The notes: generated by a model not told the origin, from the letters alone. A DNA stretch of 58,748 nucleotides from Prochlorococcus sp. AG-670-M15 (GCA_003211415.1 QCSV01000003.1:1-58748); one strand, 5' to 3'. Counted from the stretch's first letter, positions 43,284 to 51,742 are shown. Translations and numbers: made by a program.

Positions 43284-43689
43284 TAGTTTTATACATTTTT
43301 ATATAAGAGATATTTTCTTTTTTGAAATAATCACCTTCAGATAAAAAACCGAATTTTTCATAAAACATTTGGGCTTTTTTTCTAGAAAATAAATAAATAT
43401 AATTTATTTTTTTTTTTTCTAAATAAGAAATTGAATGACAAATTAATTTAGACCCAAATCCTTTGTTTTGATAAGCAGGTTTTGTGGCCATTTTTCTAAT
43501 TCTTGCTTTACTTTCTCTAATGTAAAGTGAAATTATTGATATTAATTCCTCTTGTTTATATAAACCAAAATGTGTACCATTTTTATCATCTTCAAGAATA
43601 CAAAATTCTCTTTTTTTATCTGGCCAAATAGCTTCATGCCTTATATCAATAGTTTGATTAGAATATATTTTTCTAATTGAAATTGGCAT
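43264..43689 (-). CDS. GNAT-family N-acetyltransferase
   Basis: A 141-aa acetyltransferase with motif A in MATKPAYQNKGFGSKLICHS (the Q-x-x-G-x-G/A acetyl-CoA loop) and motif B in AQMFYEKFGFLSEGDYF. The N-terminus is IRKIYSNQTIDIRHEAIWPD, a pattern seen in small cyanobacterial GNATs. The substrate is unknown. It is convergent with ptxD (20-nt overlap) and divergent from phnY, so it is inserted between two phosphorus operons but on the other strand. Confidence 0.82.
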   Translation of the reverse strand: MPISIRKIYSNQTIDIRHEAIWPDKKREFCILEDDKNGTHFGLYKQEELISIISLYIRESKARIRKMATKPAYQNKGFGSKLICHSISYLEKKKINYIYLFSRKKAQMFYEKFGFLSEGDYFKKENISYIKMYKTINDIKS

Positions 43690-43761
43690 TCTTAATTATC
43701 TTTTCTTCTTAAATTTATCTTAATCATAAATGTTTAATATCTTGTTAAGACTTGTATTGAG

Positions 43762-44499
43762 GTGGAATCAGTTTTGAACAATATAAAATTAAAATTCGAT
43801 AATGACGGATTTATAGTTAATGAGAACCTAATAAATCAAGTTGATTTAGAGGCAATTGAAAAATGGATTAGTGAACTTAACGACTCTAAAGAGGTTAACC
43901 ATCATTATGAAAAAACAGTTAATGGTAAAGTGCTTTCAAGAACAGAAAACTTTGTAAGCTCGCATACATCTTTTAGGGAATTTCTTTTAAGTTCATCAAT
44001 AAAAGATTATTTAACTATGCTATTTGATGATGAACCAATATTATTCAAGGAAAAAATAAATTATAAATACCCAGGGGGAGCTGGATATGCACCTCATCAA
44101 GATGCTCCTGCTTATCCTTTTGGGAAAAAACACATAACAATGCTATTAGCTATAGATGACTCTGATATAAATAATGGATGTTTGGAATTTGCAAGAGGTA
44201 GAAATAATGAGGGCATAATAAATATTGATGAAAAGGGGTGTATAGATTCACTAACCGCAGAAAAATTTGTTTGGGAGAAGATACCTCTTAAAAAAGGAGG
44301 CGCAGTATTTTTTGATTCTTTTGTTCCTCACAGAAGTTCAACAAATAAATCTAGTCGTCCAAGAAGAGCGCTCTATGTAACTTATAATGCTAAAACTGAA
44401 GGCGATTTAAGAAAAGATTATTATGACTTTAAAAAGAACTCTCTTAAAGATGGATATGTAAGTTTAATAGGTCACTTTGAAGGAGAAGCAATTAAATGA
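43762..44499 (+). CDS. phnY: 2-oxoglutarate/Fe(II) phosphonate dioxygenase (PhnY-type)
   Basis: A 245-aa PhyH-fold dioxygenase. The iron ligands are in APHQDAPAYPFG (H-x-D) and FVPHRSS (distal His), and the 2-oxoglutarate-binding Arg is in the RPRRALYVTYN end. PhnY hydroxylates a phosphonate at C1; PhnZ then cleaves it to release phosphate. It starts with GTG and ends overlapping the phnZ start (ATGA). In Prochlorococcus MIT9301 such a pair has been linked to methylphosphonate use; I infer the same here. Confidence 0.85.
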   Translation: MESVLNNIKLKFDNDGFIVNENLINQVDLEAIEKWISELNDSKEVNHHYEKTVNGKVLSRTENFVSSHTSFREFLLSSSIKDYLTMLFDDEPILFKEKINYKYPGGAGYAPHQDAPAYPFGKKHITMLLAIDDSDINNGCLEFARGRNNEGIINIDEKGCIDSLTAEKFVWEKIPLKKGGAVFFDSFVPHRSSTNKSSRPRRALYVTYNAKTEGDLRKDYYDFKKNSLKDGYVSLIGHFEGEAIK

Positions 44500-45101
44500 A
44501 ATACAAAACTATTAAAAACTTCAAAAACAAATTACAAAATTCTGATAACAATGAATTTGTAGATTTATTATTTGACTTTATTAAGGAGGAAGGAAAAACT
44601 AATTATGATGAATCAGTCACTCAATTACAACATAGTCTCCAAACAGCTTCACTCGCTCGCACTGAAGATGGCAGAAGGCATATAGTAATTGCTTCTTTGT
44701 TACACGATATAGGTCATCTTCTAATAGATGAAAATGACTCAAAAAATGATTTCTTAAAAAAAGATCTTAACCATGAAAATATTGCTTCAAATTTTTTAAA
44801 AGATTTTTTCTCTGAAGAAATTACAGAAAGTATTCGCTTACACGTTGTAGCAAAAAGATATTTATGCTCAATCGATAATTCTTATTATGAAAGTTTATCT
44901 AAAGCATCTAAAAATAGTTTTAAGGTACAAGGTGGTGCTTTAAATAAAGAAGAGATTAATGAACTAGAAAATAATAAATACTTCAAAGATGCAGTTCGAT
45001 TAAGAAAATGGGATGATAGAGGAAAGGTTTCTCTTAAAGAAGTTGAAGAATTAGATACTTATAAAGAAATGATTGTTGCCGAAAGATTAGCTATCTATTA
45101 A
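44496..45101 (+). CDS. phnZ: HD-domain mixed-valence diiron oxygenase PhnZ
   Basis: A 201-aa HD protein with the metal ligands visible in order: QLQHSLQTASLAR, ASLLHDIGHLL (HD motif), DLNHENIAS, SIRLHVVAKRY, and an Asp in the KYFKDAVRLRKWDD helix. This order, and the start ESVTQLQH, fit PhnZ, which oxidatively cleaves the C-P bond of 1-hydroxyphosphonates. Its ATG overlaps the phnY stop, so the two proteins are made together. Substrate range cannot be read from the sequence. Confidence 0.87.
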   Translation: MKYKTIKNFKNKLQNSDNNEFVDLLFDFIKEEGKTNYDESVTQLQHSLQTASLARTEDGRRHIVIASLLHDIGHLLIDENDSKNDFLKKDLNHENIASNFLKDFFSEEITESIRLHVVAKRYLCSIDNSYYESLSKASKNSFKVQGGALNKEEINELENNKYFKDAVRLRKWDDRGKVSLKEVEELDTYKEMIVAERLAIY

Positions 45102-45492
45102 AAATATATTCATAGCTTATATTTATAGATTCTTTAAGAGAATTGCTTATGAATGATGATTCAATTTTTTCTTTTATAAAGTTCTTTATTTTTAATTTCT
45201 TAATAAGTGGAAGGCATATTTTACAATGCAAGGTTGAAATTTTATTATTTTGAACATCACTTTTAGAGATAATATCAACATAAAAACTTTTTGATTCAAT
45301 ATTATTCTTTTCTAGAATTATTCCAAGAGTTGTTGAAATACAAGAAGCTAAAGATGCAGACAATAGATTTGAGGGTTTAGTCTGTTCGCAAGAATCATGT
45401 AAATTTCTATTCGAATTTGTTTTTATTTTTAATTGATTTTCGAAGATAATTTCACTCCGAAATTCACCTACATATTTCGCCTTAATTGACAT
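45091..45492 (-). CDS. OsmC-family protein
   Basis: A 133-aa OsmC-like protein. Its pattern is the N-terminal YVGEFRSEIIFENQLKIKTN beta-hairpin, then KPSNLLSASLASCISTTLGI (conserved Cys on the central helix) and a first Cys in HDSCEQTKPS. OsmC proteins reduce organic hydroperoxides with a Cys pair. It overlaps the phnZ 3' end by 11 nt in convergent orientation. Confidence 0.8.
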   Translation of the reverse strand: MSIKAKYVGEFRSEIIFENQLKIKTNSNRNLHDSCEQTKPSNLLSASLASCISTTLGIILEKNNIESKSFYVDIISKSDVQNNKISTLHCKICLPLIKKLKIKNFIKEKIESSFISNSLKESINISYEYIFNR

Positions 45493-45591
45493 ATAAAAAT
45501 AGCTATTTTTAAGAGCTTATTATGGGTAAATTAAGTTAAGATTAAGGCCAAAAAATTTTGCTAAATTTAATAATTGATTAAAAAATTTTAA

Positions 45592-46602
45592 ATGCAATTT
45601 TCTGATAGATATCTAAGTATTTGGGTTTTCTTAGCAATGTGTATTGGATCTTTATCCGGTTATTTATTTCCTAATTTATCTCAATTTATAGGCGGATTAG
45701 AGCTCTCAAGAATAAATCTTCCAATAGCAATTCTTATCTGGGGAATGATTTTCCCAATGATGTTATCAATAGATTTCAAGTCAATAATAAATTTGAAATA
45801 TAAGATTAAAGGATTTTCTATTGTCCTTTTTATTAATTGGTTAATAAAACCAGTTTCAATGGCCATCATTGCAGCCTCTTTTTTATATTTTTTATATGGT
45901 AATTTTATAGATCCTGTACTTGCTAAAGAATATGTTTCTGGAATGATTCTATTAGGAATAGCGCCATGTACAGCAATGGTTTTTGTCTGGAGTAATCTTG
46001 TTAAAGGCGATCCTTTATTTACTTTAATCCAAGTAGCTATTAATGATCTAATATTAATTTTAGCCTTTCCATTATTGTCAAAAATTCTTTTAGGATTTAA
46101 CAGTATAGATATCCCGTTAGATACTGTTTTCGGTTCTGTAATAATCTTTATTTTGGTACCACTTTTTCTAGCAATATTTTTAAAAAATAAAATCTATAGC
46201 GAAAAAAGAATAAAAAGTATTTTGAATAAAAGTAAAAGTTATTCGTTGTTTTTTTTAATTCTTACAGTCTTTTTATTATTCTTTGTTCAATCAAAATCTA
46301 TATTACAAAATCCTATTCATATAATCTTAATTTCAATTCCATTAATAATACAGACTCTTTTTATTTTTTATTTAACTGCTTTTTCAATGAAGTTTTTTAG
46401 GCAAAAGTATTCTATTTCCTGTCCAGGATCGATGATAGCAGCTTCAAACTTTTTTGAACTTGCAGTAGCTGTATCGATAACTCTTTTTGGGATTAATTCA
46501 GGAGCTGCTTTAGCCACTATAGTTGGGGTACTAGTAGAAGTTCCTTTGATGCTTTATTTAGTAAATATTTCTAAGTCTTCCAAAATATTATTTATAAAGT
46601 AA
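45592..46602 (+). CDS. acr3: Arsenite efflux permease, ACR3 family
   Basis: A 336-aa membrane protein of the bile/arsenite/riboflavin transporter superfamily with about ten hydrophobic segments. The ACR3-diagnostic segment is GIAPCTAMVFVWSNLVKGDP, with the conserved Cys; NLPIAILIWGMIFPMMLSID and CPGSMIAASNFFELAVAVSI also fit. It exports arsenite. It lies 17 kb from arsR and is not preceded by an ATCAA-N6-TTGAT site that I can see, so its control may differ. Confidence 0.88.
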   Translation: MQFSDRYLSIWVFLAMCIGSLSGYLFPNLSQFIGGLELSRINLPIAILIWGMIFPMMLSIDFKSIINLKYKIKGFSIVLFINWLIKPVSMAIIAASFLYFLYGNFIDPVLAKEYVSGMILLGIAPCTAMVFVWSNLVKGDPLFTLIQVAINDLILILAFPLLSKILLGFNSIDIPLDTVFGSVIIFILVPLFLAIFLKNKIYSEKRIKSILNKSKSYSLFFLILTVFLLFFVQSKSILQNPIHIILISIPLIIQTLFIFYLTAFSMKFFRQKYSISCPGSMIAASNFFELAVAVSITLFGINSGAALATIVGVLVEVPLMLYLVNISKSSKILFIK

Positions 46603-46644
46603 TATTTTCTTCATACCATTGAATTCTTTCTTCTAAATAAGTGC

Positions 46645-47898
46645 TCATACTTCTGCCAAATCAAAAGCCTTTTTAAGATCTTTGGTCATAAATCTAGCGT
46701 AACTTTCTAGGTGTGTTTGTAGATCATGCCCCATTGCATCAGCAATTTGTTTAGGTGCTCGCATTGTTCCATCTTCCATAGGTCTAGTGTGAGCAACATA
46801 TGCGTATCTATGACGGAAGGAATATGGTTTGCACTTTTGTCCTTCTGCTTCTGCTTCTGCACAAATAGACAACCAAGTCTTTCTAATGCTCTTCCTCCTA
46901 AGATATTCTCCAAAGTTTTGACCGCCATTACCTAGAGGAATTTTTGGCAGTTCTTCTCCCGCTGCCAACCTTTGCACTAAGTTGTAGTTCCAATCAAAAG
47001 GTTCTCCATCTACATCTCTAACCAATAAAGGCAATAGTTGTCTTTCTTTAAAATTAGAATTTACTTTTTGGTATATACACCAAAGTTCTGTCTTGTTATT
47101 TCTGAGAACCAGATGATTAAGTTCTTCTGGTCTTAATCCATAAACTGAACAAAGTTGAGCAGCAAACTTCCATCTTTGGGCTTGTGGTTGGTCAATAAAG
47201 TTATCTACTAATCTTCCAATCTGGGCATCTGTTAATGGATAACCAATATCTTTCTTTTTAGCTATATTTTTTTCTTCATTATTATCTTTGAAATTTCCAT
47301 AATTTGGTCTCCAATAAGAAGGGAAATCTTCATAGTTGCAGCAATAATCTAAAAAACTATTAAAAGCTAATCTCATATGCCTTCTTATTGTTGCCTTGTC
47401 AGGTGGCCAACCAACTAATTGATTGTATTGTCCATGCTTATATTCATTAATTACCTTTTTATATAAAGCTCTAGCATTTTGCGGTCTATGATTTGCTCTA
47501 TTCATATAGAACATAACTCCCTCTAAAACAGGAAGATGCTTTTTATTCCAAGTGTTTTCTTTAATATCTGATCTTTCTTTTCTATATCTAACAAAAGCCC
47601 CTTCCCAATCAAGTTTGACTTCCGAAGAAGAGTTTCTTGCATATTTAAAAGCGGTCTTTAAAAGGATCTTTCCATTATTTTCTAAATAAGTGTTTGCTCC
47701 TTCTTCTATAAACTTCAATGCTTCAATCATTTGATTCTCTTCCCATAAGTAAGGAAGGTTTATAGATTTTCTTCCAGTTGTCTTAGTTCCATATATTAAA
47801 CGCATATTCCCTCTATCATTTTCTACTGTCCAACCAGATCCAATAGATTCCTTTATTGCCCTTCTTAATGTTTTTACCCAATTGTTTGATTGTGGCAT
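46645..47898 (-). CDS. Tyrosine recombinase (integrase), copy 1
   Basis: A 417-aa tyrosine recombinase. Catalytic residues: Arg256 in VYGLRPEELNHL, Arg362 in KPYSFRHRYAY (Tyr replaces the usual His of H-x-x-R), His391 and the nucleophile Tyr400 in MGHDLQTHLESYARF. The N-terminal 130 residues (SNNWVKTLRRAIKESIGSGW) are shared in pattern with the recombinase at 50192. The start is 147 nt from the tRNA-Pro 3' half at 48045, the position expected of an integrase next to its attachment site. It should cut in the anticodon loop core GTGCTTTGGGAGCA. Confidence 0.9.
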   Translation of the reverse strand: MPQSNNWVKTLRRAIKESIGSGWTVENDRGNMRLIYGTKTTGRKSINLPYLWEENQMIEALKFIEEGANTYLENNGKILLKTAFKYARNSSSEVKLDWEGAFVRYRKERSDIKENTWNKKHLPVLEGVMFYMNRANHRPQNARALYKKVINEYKHGQYNQLVGWPPDKATIRRHMRLAFNSFLDYCCNYEDFPSYWRPNYGNFKDNNEEKNIAKKKDIGYPLTDAQIGRLVDNFIDQPQAQRWKFAAQLCSVYGLRPEELNHLVLRNNKTELWCIYQKVNSNFKERQLLPLLVRDVDGEPFDWNYNLVQRLAAGEELPKIPLGNGGQNFGEYLRRKSIRKTWLSICAEAEAEGQKCKPYSFRHRYAYVAHTRPMEDGTMRAPKQIADAMGHDLQTHLESYARFMTKDLKKAFDLAEV

Positions 47899-47966
47899 TT
47901 AATGACCGAGTGCTCTACCTATTGTCCACGGATTTCCGTGGATTTTCAACTGAGTAAGGCAAAAGT

Positions 47967-47994
47967 GTGCAGTCTCGTGCAGTCTTATGCAGAG
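47967..47994 (+). repeat. Three phased GTGCAGTC-type repeats beside recombinase 1
   Basis: GTGCAGTCTC (47967), GTGCAGTCTT (47977) and ATGCAGAG (47987) lie in 10-bp phase between the recombinase start and the tRNA 3' half. I find no equivalent pair at the left end of the 24-kb interval, where GTACGCA is used instead. Confidence 0.65.
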
Positions 47995-48044
47995 TATGAC
48001 TTCAGTTATAGCTTAGATCCCTTTGTCTCACTAGAAGAGTCATA

Positions 48045-48090
48045 GTGCTTTGGGAGCACTAGGTCGCAGGTTCGAATCCTGTCGCCCCGA
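48045..48090 (+). repeat. tRNA-Pro 3' half (att), with terminator
   Basis: Bases 29-74 of tRNA-Pro(TGG), identical to 51771-51816. The D-arm and 5' acceptor strand are absent, so it is not a functional tRNA. The flank AAGTCATACTAGCGAGT...ACTCGCTTTTTT (48103-48137) copies the terminator of the intact tRNA gene. Confidence 0.93.
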
Positions 48091-48164
48091 CTCTAAAAAA
48101 TCAAGTCATACTAGCGAGTCTCTCAACTCGCTTTTTTATTATTTGTTGTCTCACATTAAGAAAA

Positions 48165-48184
48165 GGTAGCTAGAGGGGTAGCTA
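48165..48184 (+). repeat. Left paired repeats of the metal cassette
   Basis: GGTAGCTA at 48165 and 48177, separated by GAGG (12-bp period). Identical in word and spacing to the right-end pair at 49461. Confidence 0.8.
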
Positions 48185-48293
48185 GGATACAGTTGTTGCG
48201 GTCGTCACTTACTTATCTAGTGCCTTTTATTGACAATTCCATCAATTAGGTTGTTCCCCAAAAATTTTAGAACACTTATTAATCAATAAGTGC

Positions 48294-48926
48294 TTAATCA
48301 ATAAGTGCGACCCATGAAAAGGCTGCTCCAATACCGATTAAAATTCCCGAAACCAAATTTTTATTCTTTAAAATTTTTCCAATATGCTCTGATAAGTATA
48401 GGACTATTAAGAGCAAAGATCCTTGCCCTATAAATATTCCTAAAAAGTAACTTAATAGAGGACTTTGCTCAGCACCAATAATTGCACCTCCTATCAAGTA
48501 ACCATGCAAAGAGATCATGGGTAAAAGTAATGAGCTAGGTAAATAGCCCAAAATTATCAAACTTTCTAAAACTAAGCTTAAAGATACTAATGCTTCTGCG
48601 TAGGGAATCATAAATTCTGGCAATGACAAAATTTGCGCAATAGCACTTCCAATTAAACCAAAACCTAATAAAGGTAATATCCATTTTTTTGGGAATCTCA
48701 ATCCAATAAGACTTATTGCCAAAATAAAAAGGAGATGGTCTGGACCTAATAAGGGATGACCAATACCACTGATAAATCCCTGCCAGGAAGTTAATGTGGA
48801 ACTCTCACCCATACCAAATGGATGATGAGCAAATACTGGATTATAGATACTAATAAAAAACAAATATACAGGGAAGATTATTAAAGAGACTTTTAAGTTC
48901 TTATGAAAAAAATTTTTAGAATTCAT
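48294..48926 (-). CDS. hupE: HupE/UreJ-family metal transporter
   Basis: A 210-aa membrane protein (ATG at 48926; the longer frame to 49004 overlaps another gene). A signal-like segment ends VFAHHPFGMGESST, with the His-rich H-H-P-F-G motif after cleavage, then GFISGIGHPLLGPDHLLFIL (the HPxxGxDH signature of HupE/UreJ) and further helices (MISLHGYLIGGAIIGAE). HupE proteins carry nickel or cobalt; Prochlorococcus needs Ni for superoxide dismutase and Co for B12. It lies 13 nt downstream of the Cys-rich gene, behind Fur-like operators. Confidence 0.87.
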   Translation of the reverse strand: MNSKNFFHKNLKVSLIIFPVYLFFISIYNPVFAHHPFGMGESSTLTSWQGFISGIGHPLLGPDHLLFILAISLIGLRFPKKWILPLLGFGLIGSAIAQILSLPEFMIPYAEALVSLSLVLESLIILGYLPSSLLLPMISLHGYLIGGAIIGAEQSPLLSYFLGIFIGQGSLLLIVLYLSEHIGKILKNKNLVSGILIGIGAAFSWVALID

Positions 48927-48939
48927 TTTTCTATTTAAA

Positions 48940-49077
48940 TTAATGATCTTTGCATGGTGAACATTCTTCACAATCTGTACATTCGCAAGGACAAACACAA
49001 CCACAACCTGGACAAACTTCTTTCTCGTTTAAAATCAAAGTATCTGTTACTAAATGTTTTGTAAAAGTAATAACCAT
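48940..49077 (-). CDS. Cys-rich metal-binding protein (metallothionein-like)
   Basis: A 45-aa protein whose residues 22-42 hold nine Cys in the order C-x2-C-x-C-x-C-x-C-x-C-x2-C-x2-C-x2-C (CPGCGCVCPC then ECTDCEECSPC), ending KDH. That density is found only in metallothioneins and metal-sequestering peptides. The N-terminal 20 residues are ordinary. It does not align with SmtA of freshwater Synechococcus. It is upstream of hupE in the same operon, which suggests it buffers or delivers the imported metal. Confidence 0.75.
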   Translation of the reverse strand: MVITFTKHLVTDTLILNEKEVCPGCGCVCPCECTDCEECSPCKDH

Positions 49078-49169
49078 AATTTGGAAAATTTATTTCTAAA
49101 TATAAACAATATATGACTAAAAATTAATGCTAGTAATAATTTTTTATACATTTTATAAAATTAAATTAA

Positions 49170-49325
49170 AAAACGATTATCATTTTTATTTAATTAAGAA
49201 ATATATTATTTAACAAAATTTAAAAATGATAATCATGTTCATGAATATTATTTAACAAAACAATAACAAACCTTTTAAATAATATTTTGATAATGAAAAT
49301 CACATTCATGATTATTATTTAAAAA
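49170..49325. promoter_or_regulatory. Repeated Fur/Zur-like operator sites
   Basis: Three AT-rich imperfect palindromes precede the Cys-rich gene: CGATTATCATTTTTA (49174), ATGATAATCATGTTCATGAA (49226) and TGATAATGAAAATCACATTC (49289). The last two share TTCATGAwTATTATTTAA. They resemble Fur-family boxes (TGATAAT-x-ATTATCA), so a Fur, Zur or Nur regulator probably acts here. Confidence 0.55.
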
Positions 49326-49460
49326 GATAACTTCACTCAGCTTCTATATCAATAATTCTTTTACCTTCCAAAGCATTAATTCTTTCTTCTTGGAATTCAA
49401 TAGCGACTATCAATTATTTTTTGGGGTGATAACTACAAGAAGGCACTCGGGTGTAAAAGG

Positions 49461-49480
49461 GGTAGCTAGAGGGGTAGCTA
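49461..49480 (+). repeat. Right paired repeats of the metal cassette
   Basis: GGTAGCTA at 49461 and 49473 (12-bp period), matching the left end. A second pair, ATGCGA at 49493 and 49503 (10-bp period), follows. Confidence 0.8.
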
Positions 49481-49605
49481 AGTGACGATCTCATGCGAAT
49501 TCATGCGATAGCAAGGCATGAATTTGAGACTCAGAAACGTTCCAACACAATAGATAACTCTAGTTATAATCTATATTCTTATATTTTTCTCAAAGTTACA
49601 TACAA

Positions 49606-49650
49606 GTGCTTTGGGAGCACTAGGTCGCAGGTTCGAATCTTTTAGCCCTA
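49606..49650 (+). repeat. Decayed tRNA-Pro 3' half (att)
   Basis: Bases 29 onward of tRNA-Pro are kept through the T-loop (GGTCGCAGGTTCGAATC), then the acceptor strand is corrupted (TTTTAGCCCTATG for CTGTCGCCCCGA). The downstream terminator is lost. It is an old junction. Confidence 0.85.
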
Positions 49651-49704
49651 TGAGTTTCAGCAATAAGTCTCAGCTAATACCTAGTTCACTCAAATTTTTG
49701 CTTC

Positions 49705-49724
49705 ACGCAAAATTTACGCAAAAT
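49705..49724 (+). repeat. Left paired repeats of the recombinase-2 cassette
   Basis: ACGCAAAATTT at 49705 and ACGCAAAATAA at 49716, 11-bp period. Confidence 0.75.
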
Positions 49725-49741
49725 AAATCTTTGAAAAATAA

Positions 49742-50080
49742 TTAACCTGTGAATCCCATTTTCTGTTCTGCTGCCATTAATGAGCCAACAAGCTTGTGCT
49801 CAGCAACTTTTTCATCGTCAGTCATAACTGGCTTGATATCAAAATCTATATCAAACTTAACTTTCCAAGGAGCAAAATGTTCTGTCATTTTTATGCCTGC
49901 TGAAGCTTGGACAATAATATAAACATTATTTGAGTAAGAGGCATGATACCTTCCCAAAACTTTGAATCCTTCAAACTCATCATTCAAAGTTCCATCTTCA
50001 ATAACCTTTAAAAAAAGATCATACGCTGCACCCATAAGAGAAACATTTTTAAAAGTTGCAGTTACTAAATAAGTATTCAT
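49742..50080 (-). CDS. DUF3303-like small protein
   Basis: A 112-aa alpha/beta protein: MNTYLVTATFKNVSLMGAAY, then GRYHASYSNNVYIIVQASAG, EHFAPWKVKFDIDFDIKPVM and TDDEKVAEHKLVGSLMAAEQ. The W-x-x-x-F-D-x-D-x-x-P-V-x-T ending resembles DUF3303 (dimeric alpha-beta barrel, function unknown). It is downstream of recombinase 2 on the same strand. Cargo of that cassette. Confidence 0.6.
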   Translation of the reverse strand: MNTYLVTATFKNVSLMGAAYDLFLKVIEDGTLNDEFEGFKVLGRYHASYSNNVYIIVQASAGIKMTEHFAPWKVKFDIDFDIKPVMTDDEKVAEHKLVGSLMAAEQKMGFTG

Positions 50081-50191
50081 TTGATTAATAAATCTATAAA
50101 TCTTTTATAGGGTATAGCATTTAGTATTGAGTTAAGGATCTTGAAATGAATATTTCTGCTAAAGGAATTTTTTTAGATCGACTGTCAATAA

Positions 50192-51529
50192 TTAAACCGC
50201 TTGAAGTTCTCTAGCTTTTATAAATGCTTTTTTAGTAGTTGTAGTTTTTGCGTAATCATACGACTCAAGATGTGTTCTTAATGTATGCCCCATTGCATCA
50301 GCAACACTACCCGCATCAATTCCTAATTGATGACCTCTTAAGGAATAAGAATGTCTAAAGCTATAACAACCAAGACTTTCGCCCCGCTTGGCCATTAATG
50401 CTTTAAGAGAAATCCAACCCGCTTTTTGTTTTAACCATTTACCCATTTGATCTCCAACACCCTCAACAGTTTTGCAATCTGGCATACATTGATAGGGAAG
50501 TTCTAATAGACCTGCTTTGTACAATCTGACTACTTCTTCATAATGAACATTGCCATCATTATCTACTAGATAAAGAGGTTCTAATATTCTTGGTTTTGTT
50601 ACACCCTGACCCGATCTTTTTTCATACATACACCAAAGTTCATCTTTTCTCTTTTTATAAACTAAGTGTCTTAATTCAATAGGTCGTAAACCAAAAACAG
50701 CACAAAGCTTCATTGCATTGACCCATTTTTTGGCAGCGAGTATATGATGCGGTTGCCCTGTTTCTGTTGGTAGAGAATTTATTAAATTAATAAACTCTTG
50801 ATCTTCTATTGATGCTTTTTTGTTTCTGGCTTTTTTAGCTTCTTTAGAAGGTCTTCCAATGTATTCTCTTAAGTCATCAGGTGGAAGCCAATCACTAGGA
50901 TAATTTTTCTTAGTAACGCAATACTTTAAAAAAGAAGCAAGATTTCTCACTCTTTGTTCTCTAGCTCTACCACCAAGTTCATAAGTTAATGGTTTTGGTG
51001 CAATATTATTTCTTCTCATATAGTCAGTAACCTTTTCAATTCCATTTTTTGCACAAATTTCTAATAATTTATCTGCATTTATTGGAGCATCTTTGGTTTT
51101 TAATAAGTTAACTGCGTAAGTGATTACAGGTTCATACTCTTTAGTCCAAGTTCCATTAGCAATACCAGTTCCCATCTCTTTTTTATATTTTTCAAAGTCA
51201 TCCTTTGCACCAACCCAATCGTGGGAATAAGTTAATTTAGGAGCTAAACCCGCGCATACAGCAACCGCAGTATCAAAATCTCCGCCATTGTTAGCCATCT
51301 CAACATAGATATTCCTAACACGAGTAATAATATCTCCCATATTCTGGGATGAATAAGAAAAAGGAATATTATTCTTCATTAATTGGGCAGAACGCATCCC
51401 ATTACCAGTTCTAACCTCTAATCTTGCAAGTCCTCTATGTTCTCTAACAGTCCAACCCTTTGCAGTAGAAGATCTTATGGCTGTTCTTAAGCCATTTACC
51501 CATGCTTCATTATTTTTGAGTTTGGGCAT
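50192..51529 (-). CDS. Tyrosine recombinase (integrase), copy 2
   Basis: 445 aa from the ATG at 51529 (the 17 extra residues of the longer frame do not align with copy 1). N-terminus NEAWVNGLRTAIRSSTAKGW parallels copy 1. Catalytic residues, counted from the longer frame: Arg299 in VFGLRPIELRHL, Arg409 in GCYSFRHSYSL (Tyr in place of His), His432 and Tyr441 in MGHTLRTHLESYDYAK. Upstream of its start lie TGCGTAC and two GTACGCA copies, so its own promoter overlaps the end repeats. It begins 213 nt from the intact tRNA-Pro, the expected integration target. Confidence 0.9.
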   Translation of the reverse strand: MPKLKNNEAWVNGLRTAIRSSTAKGWTVREHRGLARLEVRTGNGMRSAQLMKNNIPFSYSSQNMGDIITRVRNIYVEMANNGGDFDTAVAVCAGLAPKLTYSHDWVGAKDDFEKYKKEMGTGIANGTWTKEYEPVITYAVNLLKTKDAPINADKLLEICAKNGIEKVTDYMRRNNIAPKPLTYELGGRAREQRVRNLASFLKYCVTKKNYPSDWLPPDDLREYIGRPSKEAKKARNKKASIEDQEFINLINSLPTETGQPHHILAAKKWVNAMKLCAVFGLRPIELRHLVYKKRKDELWCMYEKRSGQGVTKPRILEPLYLVDNDGNVHYEEVVRLYKAGLLELPYQCMPDCKTVEGVGDQMGKWLKQKAGWISLKALMAKRGESLGCYSFRHSYSLRGHQLGIDAGSVADAMGHTLRTHLESYDYAKTTTTKKAFIKARELQAV

Positions 51530-51533
51530 TAAT

Positions 51534-51574
51534 TTGCGTACACATAGGCACAATGTACGCAATTTGTACGCAAA
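51534..51574 (+). repeat. GTACGCA repeats at the recombinase-2 end
   Basis: Inverted TGCGTAC at 51535, then GTACGCAA at 51555 and 51566 (11-bp period). The same word is at the left end of the VapE element (24139/24149), suggesting that the two ends belonged to one element or use the same binding protein. Confidence 0.75.
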
Positions 51575-51742
51575 ATGCAACCGCAGAGTGTCTTCGGGTT
51601 ATAACAAAGGTTGACTAGATATTGCACTAAATCCATTGACACTATTATAATCTAAGTAAGTAAAACGCTTGTTATTACTACAAAAATTCTTTTTGTGACT
51701 TTGTTTACTAACATCCCTCTCATAGATTAGAATGATGTTTAG

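Larger units (their letters stand above)
48045..49619 (+). mobile_element. Metal cassette (HupE and Cys-rich protein)
   Basis: 1.57-kb cargo-only cassette between two tRNA-Pro 3' halves (cores 48045-48058 and 49606-49619). The same repeat pair, GGTAGCTA twice with 12-bp spacing, lies near both ends (48165/48177 and 49461/49473), marking it as one unit. No recombinase gene. Confidence 0.75.

Noticed and set aside
48165-49480. GGTAGCTA repeats as replication iterons or CRISPR
   Set aside because: Only two per end and present at both cassette ends; better explained as recombination or regulatory sites.
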